Origin: Chara braunii
Taxonomy: Eukaryota; Streptophyta; Charophyceae; Charales; Characeae
DNA: 64,000 bases
Direction of reading: 5' to 3'
NCBI GenBank assembly: GCA_003427395.1
Contig: BFEA01000284.1
Location: forward strand, 113,841-177,840
Shown here: positions 41,370 to 53,412 of the stretch, piece after piece
Numbering within the stretch: the stretch's first letter is position 1
How the letters are laid out: every line of letters starts with the position of its first letter
The notes under the pieces: model-generated
What the model saw: the letters and a program-made list of their open reading frames with translations, nothing else
The model's database searches: none
What the model was told of the DNA's origin: nothing
Translations under genes and position numbers: made by a program

Positions 41370-41892
41370 TTGGAAATCGAGTGGTCGGCAAGGGACGCTC
41401 GTGAGTCTTGGGTGGAATTATCTAGAGGTCCTAGAGGGGGACATTTCGTAGTGGAAGTCGGTGTAGGTGGCCGCAAGTGTGGTGCCTTCGTAGACATTGG
41501 CTCCAAGTGGAACTTCGTAAGTCGTGACTGCGTTGAGATACTGCACCTAAGGGACACGGGTGCAATGCTGGGATAGATCTGTAGCATCTACCCTGGTCAA
41601 CAAATACCACATGGTTGTAAATAACTAGGTCAAGGACGTAGTCTGCACCTTCTACTATGGAGGTGGGGAACTTAATCATAGGATTTCGTTCCTAGTTAGC
41701 GACGACTTGCCATTTGACATGCTGTTAGGTATGTATTACCTCGAGGTTGCAAAGCCCCAGTTCGACTGGGACCGAAAGGTGCTTAAGCATGTACTACCGG
41801 AAGGGAGGATAGTCAAACTCACGAAGCACAAGGCTAGCAGCCTGATAGACACTTACAGTTGTATGTGTGCATCAACATTCTACAATTATTAG
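41370..41892 (+). pseudogene. Protease of element 3, degenerate
   Basis: GGHFVVEVGVGGRKCGAFVDIGSKWNFVS is a retropepsin start with DSG changed to DIG. A second frame at 41707 has the C-end signature LPFDMLLGMYYL. A frameshift and stops lie between. Inactive. Confidence 0.7.
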
Positions 41893-41999
41893 AAACAGAA
41901 CCAAGAGGAGGTAATGTACTTAGTTTTTGTCTCTGAGAAACGGGAGGCCGTTAAAACACCCCAGAGATAGAAATTGTTGTCGTTAGGTACCCTGATTTG

Positions 42000-42620
42000 T
42001 TCCAGGAGCCTTCAGGAGTCATAGACAGGAAGGTTGTCCATGCCATGAAGGGAAGAACCTATAGGATGGCTCCGGTCGAGCTGGACGAGCTTCGTTAGCA
42101 ACTGAAAGAGCTCACAGAGAAGGGTTGGATTCGACCTCAATATCATCACCGTTAATAAAACTGAGCCTCTACCACGCATCGGCGACCTGTTGGATAGGGT
42201 GCAGGGATGTAGGTACTTTACCAAGATAGACTTAAAATCCGACTACCATGAAATTGCCATTAGACCAGAAGATCGCCACAAAACCCCATGTCAGATCAGG
42301 TACGGTATGTATGAGTTTGTGGTGATGCCTTTTGGCCTTTGCAATGCGTCGGGAACACTTGCACGCCATGAATATGGTATTTCATGACTACTTGGATAAA
42401 TTCATCGTCGTGGACGATATACTTATCTTTAGTAAGACTATCGAGGAGCATGCCCAACATGTAGAAACCGCACTTTCACTCCTACGACAATACAATAGTA
42501 AGATAAACTTAGAGAAATGTGAGTACTGTCGCACTAGAATCTTGTACTTGGGTCATGAGATATTTGCGGAAGGATCTAGGACCGAAGATGCAAAGGTGGC
42601 TAGCATTCGTGACTGACCAC
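42000..42620 (+). pseudogene. Reverse transcriptase of element 3, degenerate
   Basis: Pieces: RTYRMAPVELDEL-like start near 42055, CRYFTKIDLKSDYHEI (motif A with Asp kept), [17 protein letters not shown] (motif B), FIVVDDILIFS (motif C, Tyr-Leu changed to Val-Val), then LEKCEYCRTRILYLGHEI. Part of the finger region is deleted, and frames change near 42140 and 42350. Confidence 0.85.
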
Positions 42621-43169
42621 GACCCCAGTCTGTGACCGAGGTCAAATCATTCTTAGGGATGTGTGGCGACTACCGTAACTTTGTGAAGAACTATAATACG
42701 ACTGATCTAACACGCCTTGACACATCTTGGGAATGAACAAACGCATGTGTGGCTGCTTTCAAAAGGTTAGTACGCCCTCACACATCATGAGATTCTCATG
42801 GTCCCCGATCCGGAGAGGCTATTCGTTGTGACCACTAACGCAAGCTAATATGACATTGGCGCAGTGTTGGCCCAACAGGAAGGGAAGAAGTTAATCGAGT
42901 ACATGAGTAAGATGATGCCATCCAAGAAAGTGGCAAAGTCCACCTATGAAAGGGAACTCTATGAACTCTACAAAGCCATTGTCCATTGGAGACACTATCT
43001 GTTGGGAAGGTTTTTCTATTTGAGAACCGGCCATCAGACACTCAAGTGGATTAAGACACGTGTTCTCTCCGATGCACTCAAATGCTGGATTGAAGTCATT
43101 GATCAGTACGACTTCAAGATAGACTATGTGAAGGGAGAATACAATAAGGTTGTTGATGCACTTTCATGA
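42621..43169 (+). pseudogene. RNase H of element 3, degenerate
   Basis: SFLGMCGDYRNFVKNY-like connection, then broken start, then STYERELYELYKAIVHWRHYLLG, LRTGHQTLKWI (catalytic Asp changed to Gly in RTDHQ) and the VVDALS end motif. Several shifts upstream of 42860. Confidence 0.8.
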
Positions 43170-43229
43170 AGGGCAGACTATCTAGGTGCACTAATAACTG
43201 AGTTTGGCTTATCTGACGATGTAACCCAG

Positions 43230-44234
43230 TCAATGGTGGAAGCCTACAAGGAAGACCCCGTTGCGATGGACATCGTGCACGAACTTGAGGCCCAAGACAA
43301 GGCCACATCAGATGAGTTTGTGATGGTGGATGGGTTGCTCTTTCTTAAAAAGACAGGGTTCAAAAGATTAGTTGTTCCATCTAGTGAAATTTTGCGTAGT
43401 TTGTTTTTAGGCGATGTTATGATGCGACTGGTCACCTCAGCTACAAGAAGATTACTGCTAATTTAGTGCAACATTTCTGGTGGCTTAATGTGCTTGACGA
43501 TGTAAAGAAGTACATATAGACTTATCAAGTCTGTCAGTGGAACAAGCCGCGAACTCAAGCTCCGCTTGGGTTATTGAAGCCATTGCCCGTTCATGCTGGT
43601 CTAGGAGAGAGTATCTCCATGGACTTCATGGATACCCTTGTGACCTGCAAGAGTGGCAAAAGGCACATATTCGTCGTAGTTGATAGGTTTACTAAATACG
43701 CTAGACTAATCCCTATGTCGAAAACAACAAAAACAGAGCACGTCATCAAAGTTATTCATGGATAACTGCGTGTGTGACTTTGGACTGCCCAAAACCATTG
43801 TCAGTGACAGAGATGTCAGATTCACAAGTGAAATATGGAAGAAGGCTGCTGAACAGATGGGCAGTCAACTCCAAATGACTTCGAGGAATCATCTTGAAGC
43901 AAATGGTCAAGCGGAATAGATGAACCGTGTGGTGCAACATCTGCTGAGGCATTATATCAAGCCCAACCAAGATAGTTGGGATGAGAAACTTCCTCTCATC
44001 GCCAGTCTGTACAATAACGCTGTACACAGCACCACCAACGTCAGTCCCAACCAGCTGCATTGGGGGTGGAAGCCTATATCTGCTGTAGACTTCCGCCTAC
44101 CTGAAAATCGACCCACTGCAACGCCTGGAACCATTGAATTTGGTGTCCAGTATGAGAAACTGTTGCAGCAGGCTGTCGAGCATATCAGAAAGTCTCAAGA
44201 GGCAATGACTGCCTCTGAGAACAAGCATAGATGA
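43230..44234 (+). pseudogene. Integrase of element 3, degenerate
   Basis: Zinc-domain remnants (HFWWLNVLDDVKKY, TYQVCQWNK) then SISMDFMDTLVT (first Asp), HIFVVVDRFTKYARLIPM, IVSDRDVRF (second Asp) and LEANGQAE (Glu) spread over frames at 43440-43920, then YNNAVHSTTNVSPNQLHWG. Stops at about 43464, 43517, 43763 and 43917. Confidence 0.8.
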
Positions 44235-44353
44235 CTGTCCACATTTCAGGTAGGGGAACGAGTATGGGAAAAGGCTAGTGAACTGGGACAGAGAGTTTGG
44301 CATCTCTAGGAAGTTAATGCCATAGTACTTTGGTCCATAGGAAGTCCTAGACA

Positions 44354-44692
44354 TTGTGGGTAGATCTCGATGGTCCCTGGTACGTCATCAGAATCCCTGG
44401 TCATCTGCACACTTGCCCTGTATCTCACGCTTCCAAACTTGCACCTTTTGCTGAGGCAGATATGTTCCCAACAAGAAGGTCAACGCTGCCCCCAATCATG
44501 GATGGCCACGTGGATGTCGACGACATCTTGGAACACAGAGATTTGCCTGTTCCCAAGCCTACTGGCAGGGGTAGACCGCCCAAACCTATGAGGGAGTACT
44601 GGGTCAGGTTCAGGCATCATACAGATCCAAAAGAAGATCGTTGGTTCACAAGACAGGAGCTTGTCAAGACAACACTCTCAGATCTTAGCTGA
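44354..44692 (+). pseudogene. Integrase C-end with chromodomain-like segment (element 3)
   Basis: DGPWYVIRIPGHLHTCPVSHASKLAPF is the GPY/F end. HVDVDDILEHRDLPVPK...YWVRFRHHTDPKEDRWFTRQEL is a chromodomain-type fold with the aromatic positions partly kept. Such domains direct chromovirus integration to marked chromatin. The frame is open for 112 codons but separated from the core by stops. Confidence 0.75.
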
Positions 44693-44750
44693 GTACGAAC
44701 GAAGACTGAAGGGGAAGGCACCTGCGTAGAAGCATCTCAATTTTGAAGCT

Positions 44751-44763
44751 AAGGGGGATGGAA
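44751..44763 (+). other. Polypurine tract of element 3
   Basis: AAGGGGGATGGAA directly precedes the 3' LTR start TGCGAGG. Confidence 0.75.
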
Positions 44764-45669
44764 TGCGAGGACTGAGCCCTCACGGGCCCCTAACAGACAT
44801 GCAAGTGTTCTCGGCTGTGGGCCTGAGCAAGCGCTGTGCACGCCCTAAGTGAAGGCGGGCCTGAATATCCACAAGACGCCTATTTTCGACATTTTTCCAT
44901 GTGGTTATACAAACAGTTGCAGCACGCCAGTTGGTTGCAGGGAAACGTGAGCCTCCAGGCTCTTTCCAGAAAACAATGACTGTGCTGTAACTGTTGAGCC
45001 CAGGGCCGGGTGGTTGCACCCTGGGCACACACATCGTGAGGCCGACACCATGCAGAGGACACGGACGGATGAGAAAGCAGCTTTGTCGTCACACAATCTC
45101 CGCGAACCAATGAGAACGTGGCCAACCTTGGCGCTTGGGAGGGTACCTATACGTGCCCAACTGAAAAGGGCCCAGGCCCTTAACTGTAGAGGTGGGCCTG
45201 GGCGCAGCGACTGGGGCCCGACTGGAAGCTATTGGAAACTTCCCCAGCCAGGCCCAAGCAGACACACACAGGGGCTGCACTTTCCATAAAGGAAAGAGGC
45301 CAGACCAGGCAAGGGCATTCTGGCCTTGGCAGGCAATGTGGACACGCTGCTGCGTTGCTGCACTAGCATCTGCATGGGCCTGCTGATCGGGCGCACGCAC
45401 GGGCCCTGAGGTGAAGAGCGTTGCAAAGGCAGCAGGCGCACAGCAACCATAGCCGGACTGCAGGGGCGCAAGGCAGGTGATGGCGAAGGTGGTCTTTGGG
45501 TAGGAGGCGCGTGATGTGGGGAGACGAGGGGTGATGACGAGAGGAGAGAGAATGTACCTGGTGTATGCTGGTGATCGGCGTTGGTGTTGACGTCACGTAC
45601 ATTGGTCTTCGACTTCAGAGTGATCTAGTTGCGAGAATGTAGATAGGCTAGATAGGCTGAGTAGGATAG
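44764..45669 (+). repeat. 3' LTR of element 3, left part
   Basis: Matches 36333 onward, then stops in the TAGATAGGCT stretch where element 4 begins. The rest of the LTR resumes at 54638. Confidence 0.92.
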
Positions 45670-46759
45670 TGCAATGACTTGCTGATCTCTGCTGTCAAGA
45701 TCTGACTGCGAGGTTGTATAGTCGTGTCTTAGGGTCAGATTTGTAATTTTGTTTGTGTCAGGGACTAATAAATCTGGGAAAATTATACTCCCAGTAGTAC
45801 CCCGAATTTCCTCTAGTACCCTCATTGCCTCTAGCAGTACCGGGCTATCACTAGGACAGCAGGCCCAGCGGGCCTTGGGCTGTAGCAACGGTCTCACGCC
45901 GTATAGCCGGATAGGGTCCAGGCCGAACACGCCAAACTGAAACGGTACCGGTCCCAATAGGTCTAGGTCTAGAGTAGGCTAGTCTACTAATAGGACTGAG
46001 CCAGTAGTTTGGGGTCTTTTGGCTGTTCATTTTCGCGACACAACGTGGGGAGCCAAGGAAGTTCGGGGGAGGCGATGGTCTGCAGGCGGCATCCTGAAAC
46101 CCTCGCCGTGGTGTGGCAGCCATAGCCAGCCGTCTGGAGGTTGCCTGAGCTGGGGCATCCTTAGAGCATCTACCCCTGAGGGTATCTGCGTATGGCGGGG
46201 TTATGCCGAGGCTCTTCATTGAGTATTCGTGGGTGGACCACTGTCGCCCACCTCCCCTCTGGAGTTAGTAGGGCTTCATCAGTGGTGTGGCAGCCATAGT
46301 TGCCAGCTTCTTCGTCAGAGTGGGCACCGGCGCTGAAGGCTTCATTACAGCACCTCTTCTCCACCTGGGCGGTTGGCGTTGGCCTCTAGGAGGCCATTTC
46401 AGGGTTGCACTACTAACTGGGTGTAGGGTAGAGAGTGGTGTGTGGAGTTTTGAGGGTGGCGAGATATTGAAATAAACTCTGTAACGATAATTGGTTTGAG
46501 TTGGCCCATCATCAGTGTGAATCCTATTGTTATCCTCGCAGCTGTCTTCTTGTGATCGGTTGTTGGGAGTTTCGTCAGAGAGTGAGAAACACACTGTCCT
46601 CTCCACATCTGTGCGTGGTTATGTTCCACTGCCTATTCTCATATATGTACAGTGTGTACTTTGTCTCCTCTCCCCTTCTTCTTATGCATGTATGGGCGTG
46701 TATGAGACTGCCTGTGTGTGAGTGGCGGTGAAAATCGTCAGACAACCAAGTTCATAACA
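45670..46759 (+). repeat. 5' LTR of element 4 (1090 bp)
   Basis: TGCAATG...CATAACA, followed two bases later by the primer site. Lacks two additions found in the 3' copy: about 40 extra bases near 53510-53555 and a 91-bp duplication. Confidence 0.93.
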
Positions 46760-46761
46760 GT

Positions 46762-46773
46762 TGGTATTGGAGC
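46762..46773 (+). other. Primer binding site of element 4
   Basis: TGGTATTGGAGC, close to TGGTATCAGAGC, the complement of the initiator Met tRNA end commonly used by plant LTR elements. Confidence 0.85.
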
Positions 46774-48276
46774 TGGTTAGGATTAGGGACATTGAGGGTT
46801 GAGCGCAACAGGGGCATCTTCTTCTTCTGAAGATCTTTTGAAGGGAGTTCCATGGCGGTTCATCTTCCTCACGGCTGAAGCAGTGGAGAAGAAGATTTGC
46901 AGACGACGGATTCAAGAGTACAGTGACTGGATTGACCAAGTGCACTGTCCCTGCCAGAGCGCTTGTCAAAAGTGGCGAGTATAGGGCTATTTCGCCGAAG
47001 TCAATCCTGAGTGCAGATGAGCGATTTGCCTCAGAGTGGCGAATTGCCCTTGAATACTGAGGATAACTGAGTGGCGACATCATCCTTGAGGAGCGCTGAG
47101 CTGGATTGACTGTTGGAGCCAACCCCATGGAGAGTTGACCCCATCTGGGGCTAATTATAGCATCAGCGGCTAACTGCGTTTGTGGCGAGATATCTACTGT
47201 TGACTATTAGATCGCCACTGGACTAGATTCAGTGAATCTAGTAAGTGGGATTGAAGCGCCTCTGTACCCTGAGCAAGATCAACAAGTTTGAGGAGATTCT
47301 GTACGTGGACACCAGAGGAGGAATTTTTGGAAACAACTGGCGAGATGAGGGTTTCAGTCTGCCATAGCCAGATTCAACATCTTCTGAAGACTACACTGAA
47401 AGTGAGTACATTCGACACAGATCTCTGTATAGCGAAGTATAGAATTGATGGTCTATCTGTCTTGCAGAGTCCAAATTTAGTTTTGTCCGACTGCATGACA
47501 ACCATAACCATCTTCACGTTCTCATATTTCCCCTCTGCTGACTCTTTCTGTCTCAAATCTGTTCTGGGACTGCATGACAGTATTGAGATGAATCCTGTAT
47601 GCTCAGAATGTGAATTCTGTATTGGAAAAGTATTAACACTATGGATTGTGATTTTGCGTTGAGTCTATTTATAGCTTGGGCTATCTAGGGTTAGTCGCAA
47701 CTACAATTCTGCCCGTCAGAATTCAATTCGGCCAGTCTGTAGTGAATCACAATTTTGTTGTTGTCATCGGTACAAAAGCGCTTGCCCAGATTAGCAGTAT
47801 TTGAGTAGTTACAGTGAATATTGTAAATCGCCATACCTCTGGGTATGGCTGTTAGAGTCAACAATGGCGAAAGTTGAGTCTGTGGTAGGATTCAAGGCTA
47901 CTGACTAAATCATTACATCTTGTTGGTCTGTGATTGTCTGTACTTACTACTCTTTCTCTCTCCCACCGTATCCTCTTGTTTTCTAGTGGGCTCTGGAATG
48001 TTAGGATATCTCTCGAATTATTGGAACTGTCTGTACTAACTACAGTTTAGGTGCAGGGTCAGTAAAAGGAAATCGTATGACTGACTGTACTCGACTGTCT
48101 GTCTATCTGACCGCTGACCTCCAGAGATACTGTTCCAACCCCAATCATTTGTTGCCCATTCACCCACCTACGCCTGTGAAAGAGATAGCAGCGATTTCTG
48201 AGTGTCTGAAGGGATTGGTATATCGCTGCATACTCCCTTGCTTGTCCACTAACTAGTGTGTGTCTGAGAGTGGAAA
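46774..48276 (+). other. Leader of element 4
   Basis: A 1.5 kb untranslated region before gag. Short frames only; nothing recognised. Confidence 0.5.
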
Positions 48277-49872
48277 ATGGCGGATCAGGAGGCTCGGCAG
48301 CAGCCACAGAGAGAAGCAGAAGTGAATACAGGAGTTCAACATACTTATGCCTCCCCCTCTACTACCCCTCTAACTGCTACTCAGCGAAAGAAGGAGGAGT
48401 TGCAGGATAGACTGCAGCAGGAGCAGACGCTGCTTGCAGAACTTGAGAGACAGGAGGCAGCCGATCTGGAGGCTGCAACAGATGCCTCACGCAGTGAGTA
48501 TCCGTTGGAGAAGTTGACCAAAGTCATGTCAGATGAGCGCTGCACCCAGGTGACCAGGAACTTGGCGGAGTGGGTCGTTTTGGAACACAAAGCCACCAGT
48601 TCCTATTTCACCAATTGGGATGATCGCATGGGCCGTCTTGAGCGTCGAGTTGAGGACCTGGCGGCTCAGCAGTCAAAGCTACTGGATACAATTCAGGCTC
48701 TGACTGCCCAGCTTACAACAGCCAAGCTGGTTACTTCTCAGCCTCCTGTGCCCAAAGTAAAACCTTCTCCTTCTCTTACTTCATCTCCCTCTAGTTCCCG
48801 CCATTCTTCCCCTTCACCACCTCCCTCCCAAAAAGCCACAGGCTGCCCAATGCTTGAATTTGCGCCTGCAGGTGATCAAAGGGGAACCAAGATTCCAACC
48901 CCCAACAAGTTCAAAGGCGACGATCCCAAAGTGGACGTTGGGGACTGAACCGCGGGTACCAAAGCCTACTTGAGAGGCTTGACATGTGCAGAGTAGACCA
49001 AGGTTGCGACGATGCTGGGACTGCTGGAGGGGCCCGCATTGAAGTGGGCTACCTCGACCTTCAGCAGCCAGGAACAACACCTGGAGGACTGGGCTTTTGG
49101 GCTGGGGGTGGACAGACTTCTGCAGGCCCTAGAGGACCGCTTTGCAGACAAGGAGCGGGCCCACAAAGCTGCTGACAGGATTGCTCGCCTGGGGCAGTAG
49201 CACTATAGCGGGTCGCTGCAATCTTTGTTTGCAGAGTTCGAGCAGCTCACCTCTACCCTTGGGTTGGTTGTATCAGCAAATGATCTGCTAACCAACTTCT
49301 GCAGGGCAGCGCCTGAGAAGTTTGTTGTTGCTTTATACAGTCTTGGGCACAAGGATTGGAGATCCTTCGACCGTGCAGCCTGGGACATGGAGGCAAAGCT
49401 GCATGTCCAGGCCCCCTCTTCTGATAGAAGAAAAGGAGCCTTCCCTCGTGGTGGCAGAAAGGGAAAGGCTGCCTTTCCAAATGCAGGATCTGGATCAGCC
49501 AGTGATTCAGACTCCCAGGCTGATGTACCATCTGCCGGGACTGAGTCAGCTGCTGATACAGATGTTGCAGCGGCCCTGACTCAGGCTGTTTTGGGAGTTC
49601 TGCAGCAGCAGAAAAATATTTCTCCCACCACAGCCTCAGCCAGTACCAAGGGGAAGGACAAGGGTCATCGTCGTTCTACCCCTGCCCGACGCCCCAACCT
49701 GCCAAAAGACGTCTGTATGCCAGTTGACCCACTCAATCCCTCCACTCTTCCCTGGCATGATCTCAAGATCCAGGAAGGAGTCTGGAGAAGAAGAAAGGAT
49801 AGAGGGGTCTGCCTGCGGTGTGAGGGTCAGCACTTCCTGAAGGACTGCCCTTACATGCCAGGCCCGGGTTAG
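48277..49872 (+). pseudogene. gag of element 4, one frame with three internal stops
   Basis: Frame from ATG 48277 to TAG 49870. N-part: a coiled-coil (KKEELQDRLQQEQTLLAELERQE) and a Ser/Pro linker. Middle: capsid (LLEGPALKWA, LGVDRLLQALEDRFADKE, DLLTNFCRAAPEKF). C-end: knuckle CLRCEGQHFLKDC, a CX2CX3HX4C form one residue shorter than usual. Stops at 48946 (TGA), 48994 (TAG) and 49198 (TAG) could all come from CGA or CAG. It would form the capsid and package RNA. Confidence 0.88.
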
Positions 49873-50351
49873 TGAAAAAACTGAAGCAGACCCTGTGGAC
49901 TGCAGTTCCCTCTAGTGTTGCACCTTCGTCATTTGAGGAAGATGAATCTGCAACTGCTTCAGTTGAGACACCGAAGAGGGTGGGAGCTGCGCGGGCAGCA
50001 TCCGTTTGTTATGAGGATACTGACCCGGATCAGGAACTGAAGGAGCATGCGCTGCAGACACTTGCTGCCTTTTTCTTTCATCTGAAAGAACAAAGGAAAG
50101 TCACGTCCGACCTCATCTTGCTTCGGCCCCTAATCAATCACATCAAAATCAAGGGGTTGTTGGATTGTGGAGCCACCAGAAACTCCATGTCCCCCAGAGC
50201 TGTCAAGAAATTGCACCTGGGAAGGAAAGTTGAGCAGCTGCAGCATCCGCTGCAGGTTAGGATAGGTGACTCCACTACTATCACCATCAGGGAGAAGGTC
50301 AGGGCATCCCTGTTGCCTTCGACAGTGCTGGGGAAGTCAGACACCGTCTAA
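49872..50351 (+). CDS. Protease N-part of element 4
   Basis: A 159-codon frame overlapping the gag stop in another frame. A retropepsin motif, [13 protein letters not shown] (DSG replaced by DCG, as in many plant elements), is followed by the [10 protein letters not shown] stretch; the frame stops at 50349. The C-end signature [12 protein letters not shown] lies in the next ORF in a different frame, so a frameshift near 50345 splits the domain. Confidence 0.75.
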   Translation: MKKLKQTLWTAVPSSVAPSSFEEDESATASVETPKRVGAARAASVCYEDTDPDQELKEHALQTLAAFFFHLKEQRKVTSDLILLRPLINHIKIKGLLDCGATRNSMSPRAVKKLHLGRKVEQLQHPLQVRIGDSTTITIREKVRASLLPSTVLGKSDTV

Positions 50352-50386
50352 ACTTCTACATATTCCCTGACCTACCCTTTGATCTG

Positions 50387-51223
50387 GTGTTCTCGATGCA
50401 GTGGCTAAGGGCAGTCAACCCTAGGATCGATTGGCAGATCCCTAAGGTTGAACTCCCCAAGGAACAGGGGGTGTATCAGACTTGCAGGATTGCGGCTGAA
50501 CACCACCCAAAGACCTCTTGCTATTGTTTGAGAGCGAGAGAATTCTATTCCCTCTCGCGCCAGTACGACCATGAGCATCTGTTTTTAGCTCTGGTCAAAC
50601 AAACGAAGGCTGCACCTGTTTCCTGTCCTCCTGAGATACAGCAGGTTGTGGATCAATATGCTGATCTGATGCAGGAGCCCTTTGGATTGCCCAACCGACC
50701 AACCAAGCATCACATCGAGCTGCTACCTAGAGCGGTCCCTCCCAAGGGCCGCATCTACATGATGTCCCTTGCTGAGCTTGAGGAGCTCAGAAAGCAGTTA
50801 GAGACCCTGACCAGCAAAGGCTGGATACGACCGAGCACATCTGAATTTGGCGCTCCAGTACTCTTCGTCCCGAAAGGGAATGGAGAGTTCAGAATGTGCA
50901 TTGACTACAGGAGCCTCAACAAGATCACTAGGAAAAGTACAAAGCCTATTCCTAGGATCGAGGACCTGCTGGATATGGTACAGGGCTACACAGTGTTCAA
51001 CAAAATCGATTTCAAATCTGGTTATCACAAGATTGAGATGGCAGAGGAGGATGTCCACAAGACCGCCTTCAAAACCAGATATGGTACTTACGAATATCTG
51101 GTTATGCCATTTGGACTTTGCAATGCCCCAGGGACCTTCCAGACTGAGATGCACCGCATCTTCAGGCCTTACTTGGACAAGTTCATGGTTGTCTACCTAG
51201 ATGATATTCTGGTATTCAGCTGA
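50387..51223 (+). CDS. Reverse transcriptase of element 4
   Basis: A 278-codon frame with the end of protease ([15 protein letters not shown]), then [39 protein letters not shown] (D208), [16 protein letters not shown] and YLDD at 270-273. Catalytic residues intact. It ends at a TGA (51221-51223), after which the same frame continues into the thumb and RNase H. The start is set by the frame opening, not by a true initiator. Confidence 0.93.
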   Translation: MFSMQWLRAVNPRIDWQIPKVELPKEQGVYQTCRIAAEHHPKTSCYCLRAREFYSLSRQYDHEHLFLALVKQTKAAPVSCPPEIQQVVDQYADLMQEPFGLPNRPTKHHIELLPRAVPPKGRIYMMSLAELEELRKQLETLTSKGWIRPSTSEFGAPVLFVPKGNGEFRMCIDYRSLNKITRKSTKPIPRIEDLLDMVQGYTVFNKIDFKSGYHKIEMAEEDVHKTAFKTRYGTYEYLVMPFGLCNAPGTFQTEMHRIFRPYLDKFMVVYLDDILVFS

Positions 51224-51847
51224 ACTGTCAGGGAGCATATGGAGCATCTGGAGCATCTGGCTCTGGTTCTTCAGTCGTTATGTGACGGCCAGTATAAGAT
51301 CAACAGAGAGAAGTCCTCTTTTGGAGTTCCCTCTTTCATCTATCTAGGTCATGTAATATCTGGAGATGGGCTGGCCCCTGAAGCAACCAAAATTGCTGCT
51401 ATTCAGGAGTGGCCCCAGCCACAGACAGTGAGGGATGTCAGATCCTTCATGGGTTTGACTTCGTACTACAGGAAGTTTGTCAGGAACTTTTCTGCGGTGG
51501 CCTCACCCCTGACTAACCTAACAAAGAAAGACACTCCTTTTCTTTGGTCCCTCTCCTGTCAGTTGGCCTTCACACGACTCAAGAAGGCCTTGACTCGGGC
51601 ACCAGTGTTGAAGTTATCTGACCCCACCTTGCCATTTATCCTGACTACTGATGCCAGTCAGTATGGCATTGGGGCAGTTCTTCAGCAAGATGATGGGAAT
51701 GGTCTACGGCCTGTAGAGTTCACGAGCAAGAAGATCAAGACACAGAAGCTTCAAGACTCTACCTACGAGAAAGAGTTGTATGCTCTTGTATGTGCACCAA
51801 AGCACTGGAAGCACTTTTTCCTCGTAGGCCTGACGCTTTCGCGTTGA
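51224..51847 (+). CDS. RT thumb and RNase H of element 4 (C-end deleted)
   Basis: Same frame as RT after the TGA. FGVPSFIYLGHVISGDGL and RDVRSFMGLTSYYRKFV lead to TTDASQYGIGAVLQQDD and STYEKELYALV. The expected RTDH...LKWL segment is missing: after KHWKHFFL the sequence jumps to LSR, next to ADALSR-type remnants in another frame. A deletion of the RNase H end is likely. Confidence 0.88.
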   Translation, partial: TVREHMEHLEHLALVLQSLCDGQYKINREKSSFGVPSFIYLGHVISGDGLAPEATKIAAIQEWPQPQTVRDVRSFMGLTSYYRKFVRNFSAVASPLTNLTKKDTPFLWSLSCQLAFTRLKKALTRAPVLKLSDPTLPFILTTDASQYGIGAVLQQDDGNGLRPVEFTSKKIKTQKLQDSTYEKELYALVCAPKHWKHFFLVGLTLSR

Positions 51848-52788
51848 TCTCCTCTACTCAGTCCTTTGGAGAGGAGACATGTCAGACCATTGCCCGTTTA
51901 CTGCCTCAGGACCCGGCTTATGGACCCATAGTCAGGAATTTGCAAGCAGATCCCAACTCTGAGTCAGGAATTTGCAAGCAGATCCCAACCCTGAGTTCAG
52001 ACTTGCTGTACACTTACAGCAGGGGTGAGGAGCGCTTGTGCATTCCCCAGGACCAGCGACCGAGGACTCTGCTGATGTCAGAGTGCCATGATGCACGCGG
52101 CCATTTTCGGTTCCTAAAGTCATATGCAGCCCTGTCGCAACGCTTCTTCTAGACGGAGATGCGGAGTGATCTGCTGCACTATGTTGAAACCTGTAAGCTT
52201 TGCCAGAGAAATAAGGTCCAGCGTAGACCTCCTCTGGAACTGCTCAAACCCTTGCCCATACCTGATGGTCCTGCTGAATCTGTATCTATAGATTTTACTG
52301 ATCTAAGCAAGACCACCCCTCGGGGCATGCGTCAAGTAATGGCCTGTGTGGACATGTTCTCTAAGTATGTAGAGTTCATCCCCTTGCCAGAAGTAGCTAG
52401 GGTTCCCGCTGTGAGAGCAACGTTTTCAGAGAGGTGGGTCACTCACCATGGACCGCCCACTTCTATAGTCAGTGATAGAGATCCACGATTCTGCAACAAT
52501 GAGTGGCAGTCCTACTGCAAGGACTACCTACACTCACGATTGAACATGACTTCTGGCCGTCACCCTGAAGCCAATGGTCAGGCTGAAGTGATGAACCAAG
52601 TCTTGTTTCAATTGCTGCGACCTGTCATCTCTCCAGATCAACAGGATTGGGATATCCACCTGGCTCGTGCACTTGTTTACAATACCTCTATCCACTCTTC
52701 AACAGGTTCAGACCATATCGTTTGCATTGGGGACGTGAGCCATGACAGGCTCTTGATGACATCATCAATAAGGCTAAGTCTGATCTGA
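51790..52788 (+). pseudogene. Integrase of element 4, one stop and an internal duplication
   Basis: In frame from 51790 with a TAG at 52150. Zinc domain (HDARGHFRFLKSYAAL, CKLCQRNK), then SIDFTDLS (Asp), VMACVDMFSKYVEFIPL, IVSDRDPRF (Asp), HPEANGQAE (Glu). After DWDIHLARALVYNTSIHSSTG the frame is lost. The 32-bp duplication at 51931-51994 lies in the N-part and disturbs it. Confidence 0.87.
51931..51994. repeat. 32-bp tandem duplication in element 4 pol
   Basis: GTCAGGAATTTGCAAGCAG starts at 51931 and again at 51963; the copies differ by one base. The unit is not a multiple of 3. Confidence 0.95.
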
Positions 52789-53019
52789 CTCCTGGCACTG
52801 CGGAGTTTACCAGACACTATAGAGCCGATGTGAAGGGCACGGGCGAACTTGTTCAAGGCTCAAAAGACCATGATTGAACAAGCTAATCGCCGCCGACATC
52901 CTTCCCCCATTCGTACTGGCGATTACATCTGGGTAGCCAATTCAGAGTTGTCGAGGGAAGAGGATATCTCTCCCAAGCTGTTGCCATGATACCTGGGTCC
53001 GTGGTAGGTATTAAATACA

Positions 53020-53379
53020 GTGGGCTCCGATCCTTTTGGCCCGTCGTACGTTATCGACGTCCCACTACATCTACAGACCTATCCGGTCTTCCATGCATCC
53101 AAGCTGCTTCCCTTCATCCCAGCTGATGCATTCCCGGACCGGACCCCTCAGTTTGGTCCACCGATCCCCGACAAGGGATATAGCGTGGAGTCCATCGAGG
53201 ATGAGTCGGGCACTGACCCCGACCGACAGTATCTTGTCAAGTTCGGTTTCCAGCCTCATACCGAGGATAGGTGGTTCACCACGAAAGAACTTCTCAAGAC
53301 AGCAAAGTCTGTAGTACTTCGTTACGAGGCGGCTCAGAAAGGGAATCTTCCCCACCGATCTCCTCGTCTGCACCCTTAG
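53020..53379 (+). CDS. Integrase C-end and chromodomain of element 4
   Basis: A 119-codon frame. PFGPSYVIDVPLHLQTYPVFHASKLLPF is the GPY/F end. YSVESIEDESGTDPDRQYLVKFGFQPHTEDRWFTTKEL is a chromodomain-type module (the expected YLVKW has Phe). It would tether the integration complex to chromatin. Same frame as the integrase core but separated by a degenerate stretch (52789-53019). Confidence 0.82.
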   Translation: MGSDPFGPSYVIDVPLHLQTYPVFHASKLLPFIPADAFPDRTPQFGPPIPDKGYSVESIEDESGTDPDRQYLVKFGFQPHTEDRWFTTKELLKTAKSVVLRYEAAQKGNLPHRSPRLHP

Positions 53380-53398
53380 CTCGGAGGTCCTCGCTCCC

Positions 53399-53410
53399 CG
53401 AGAGGGTAAG
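53399..53410 (+). other. Polypurine tract of element 4
   Basis: CGAGAGGGTAAG lies two bases before the 3' LTR start. Confidence 0.6.
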
Positions 53411-53412
53411 CC

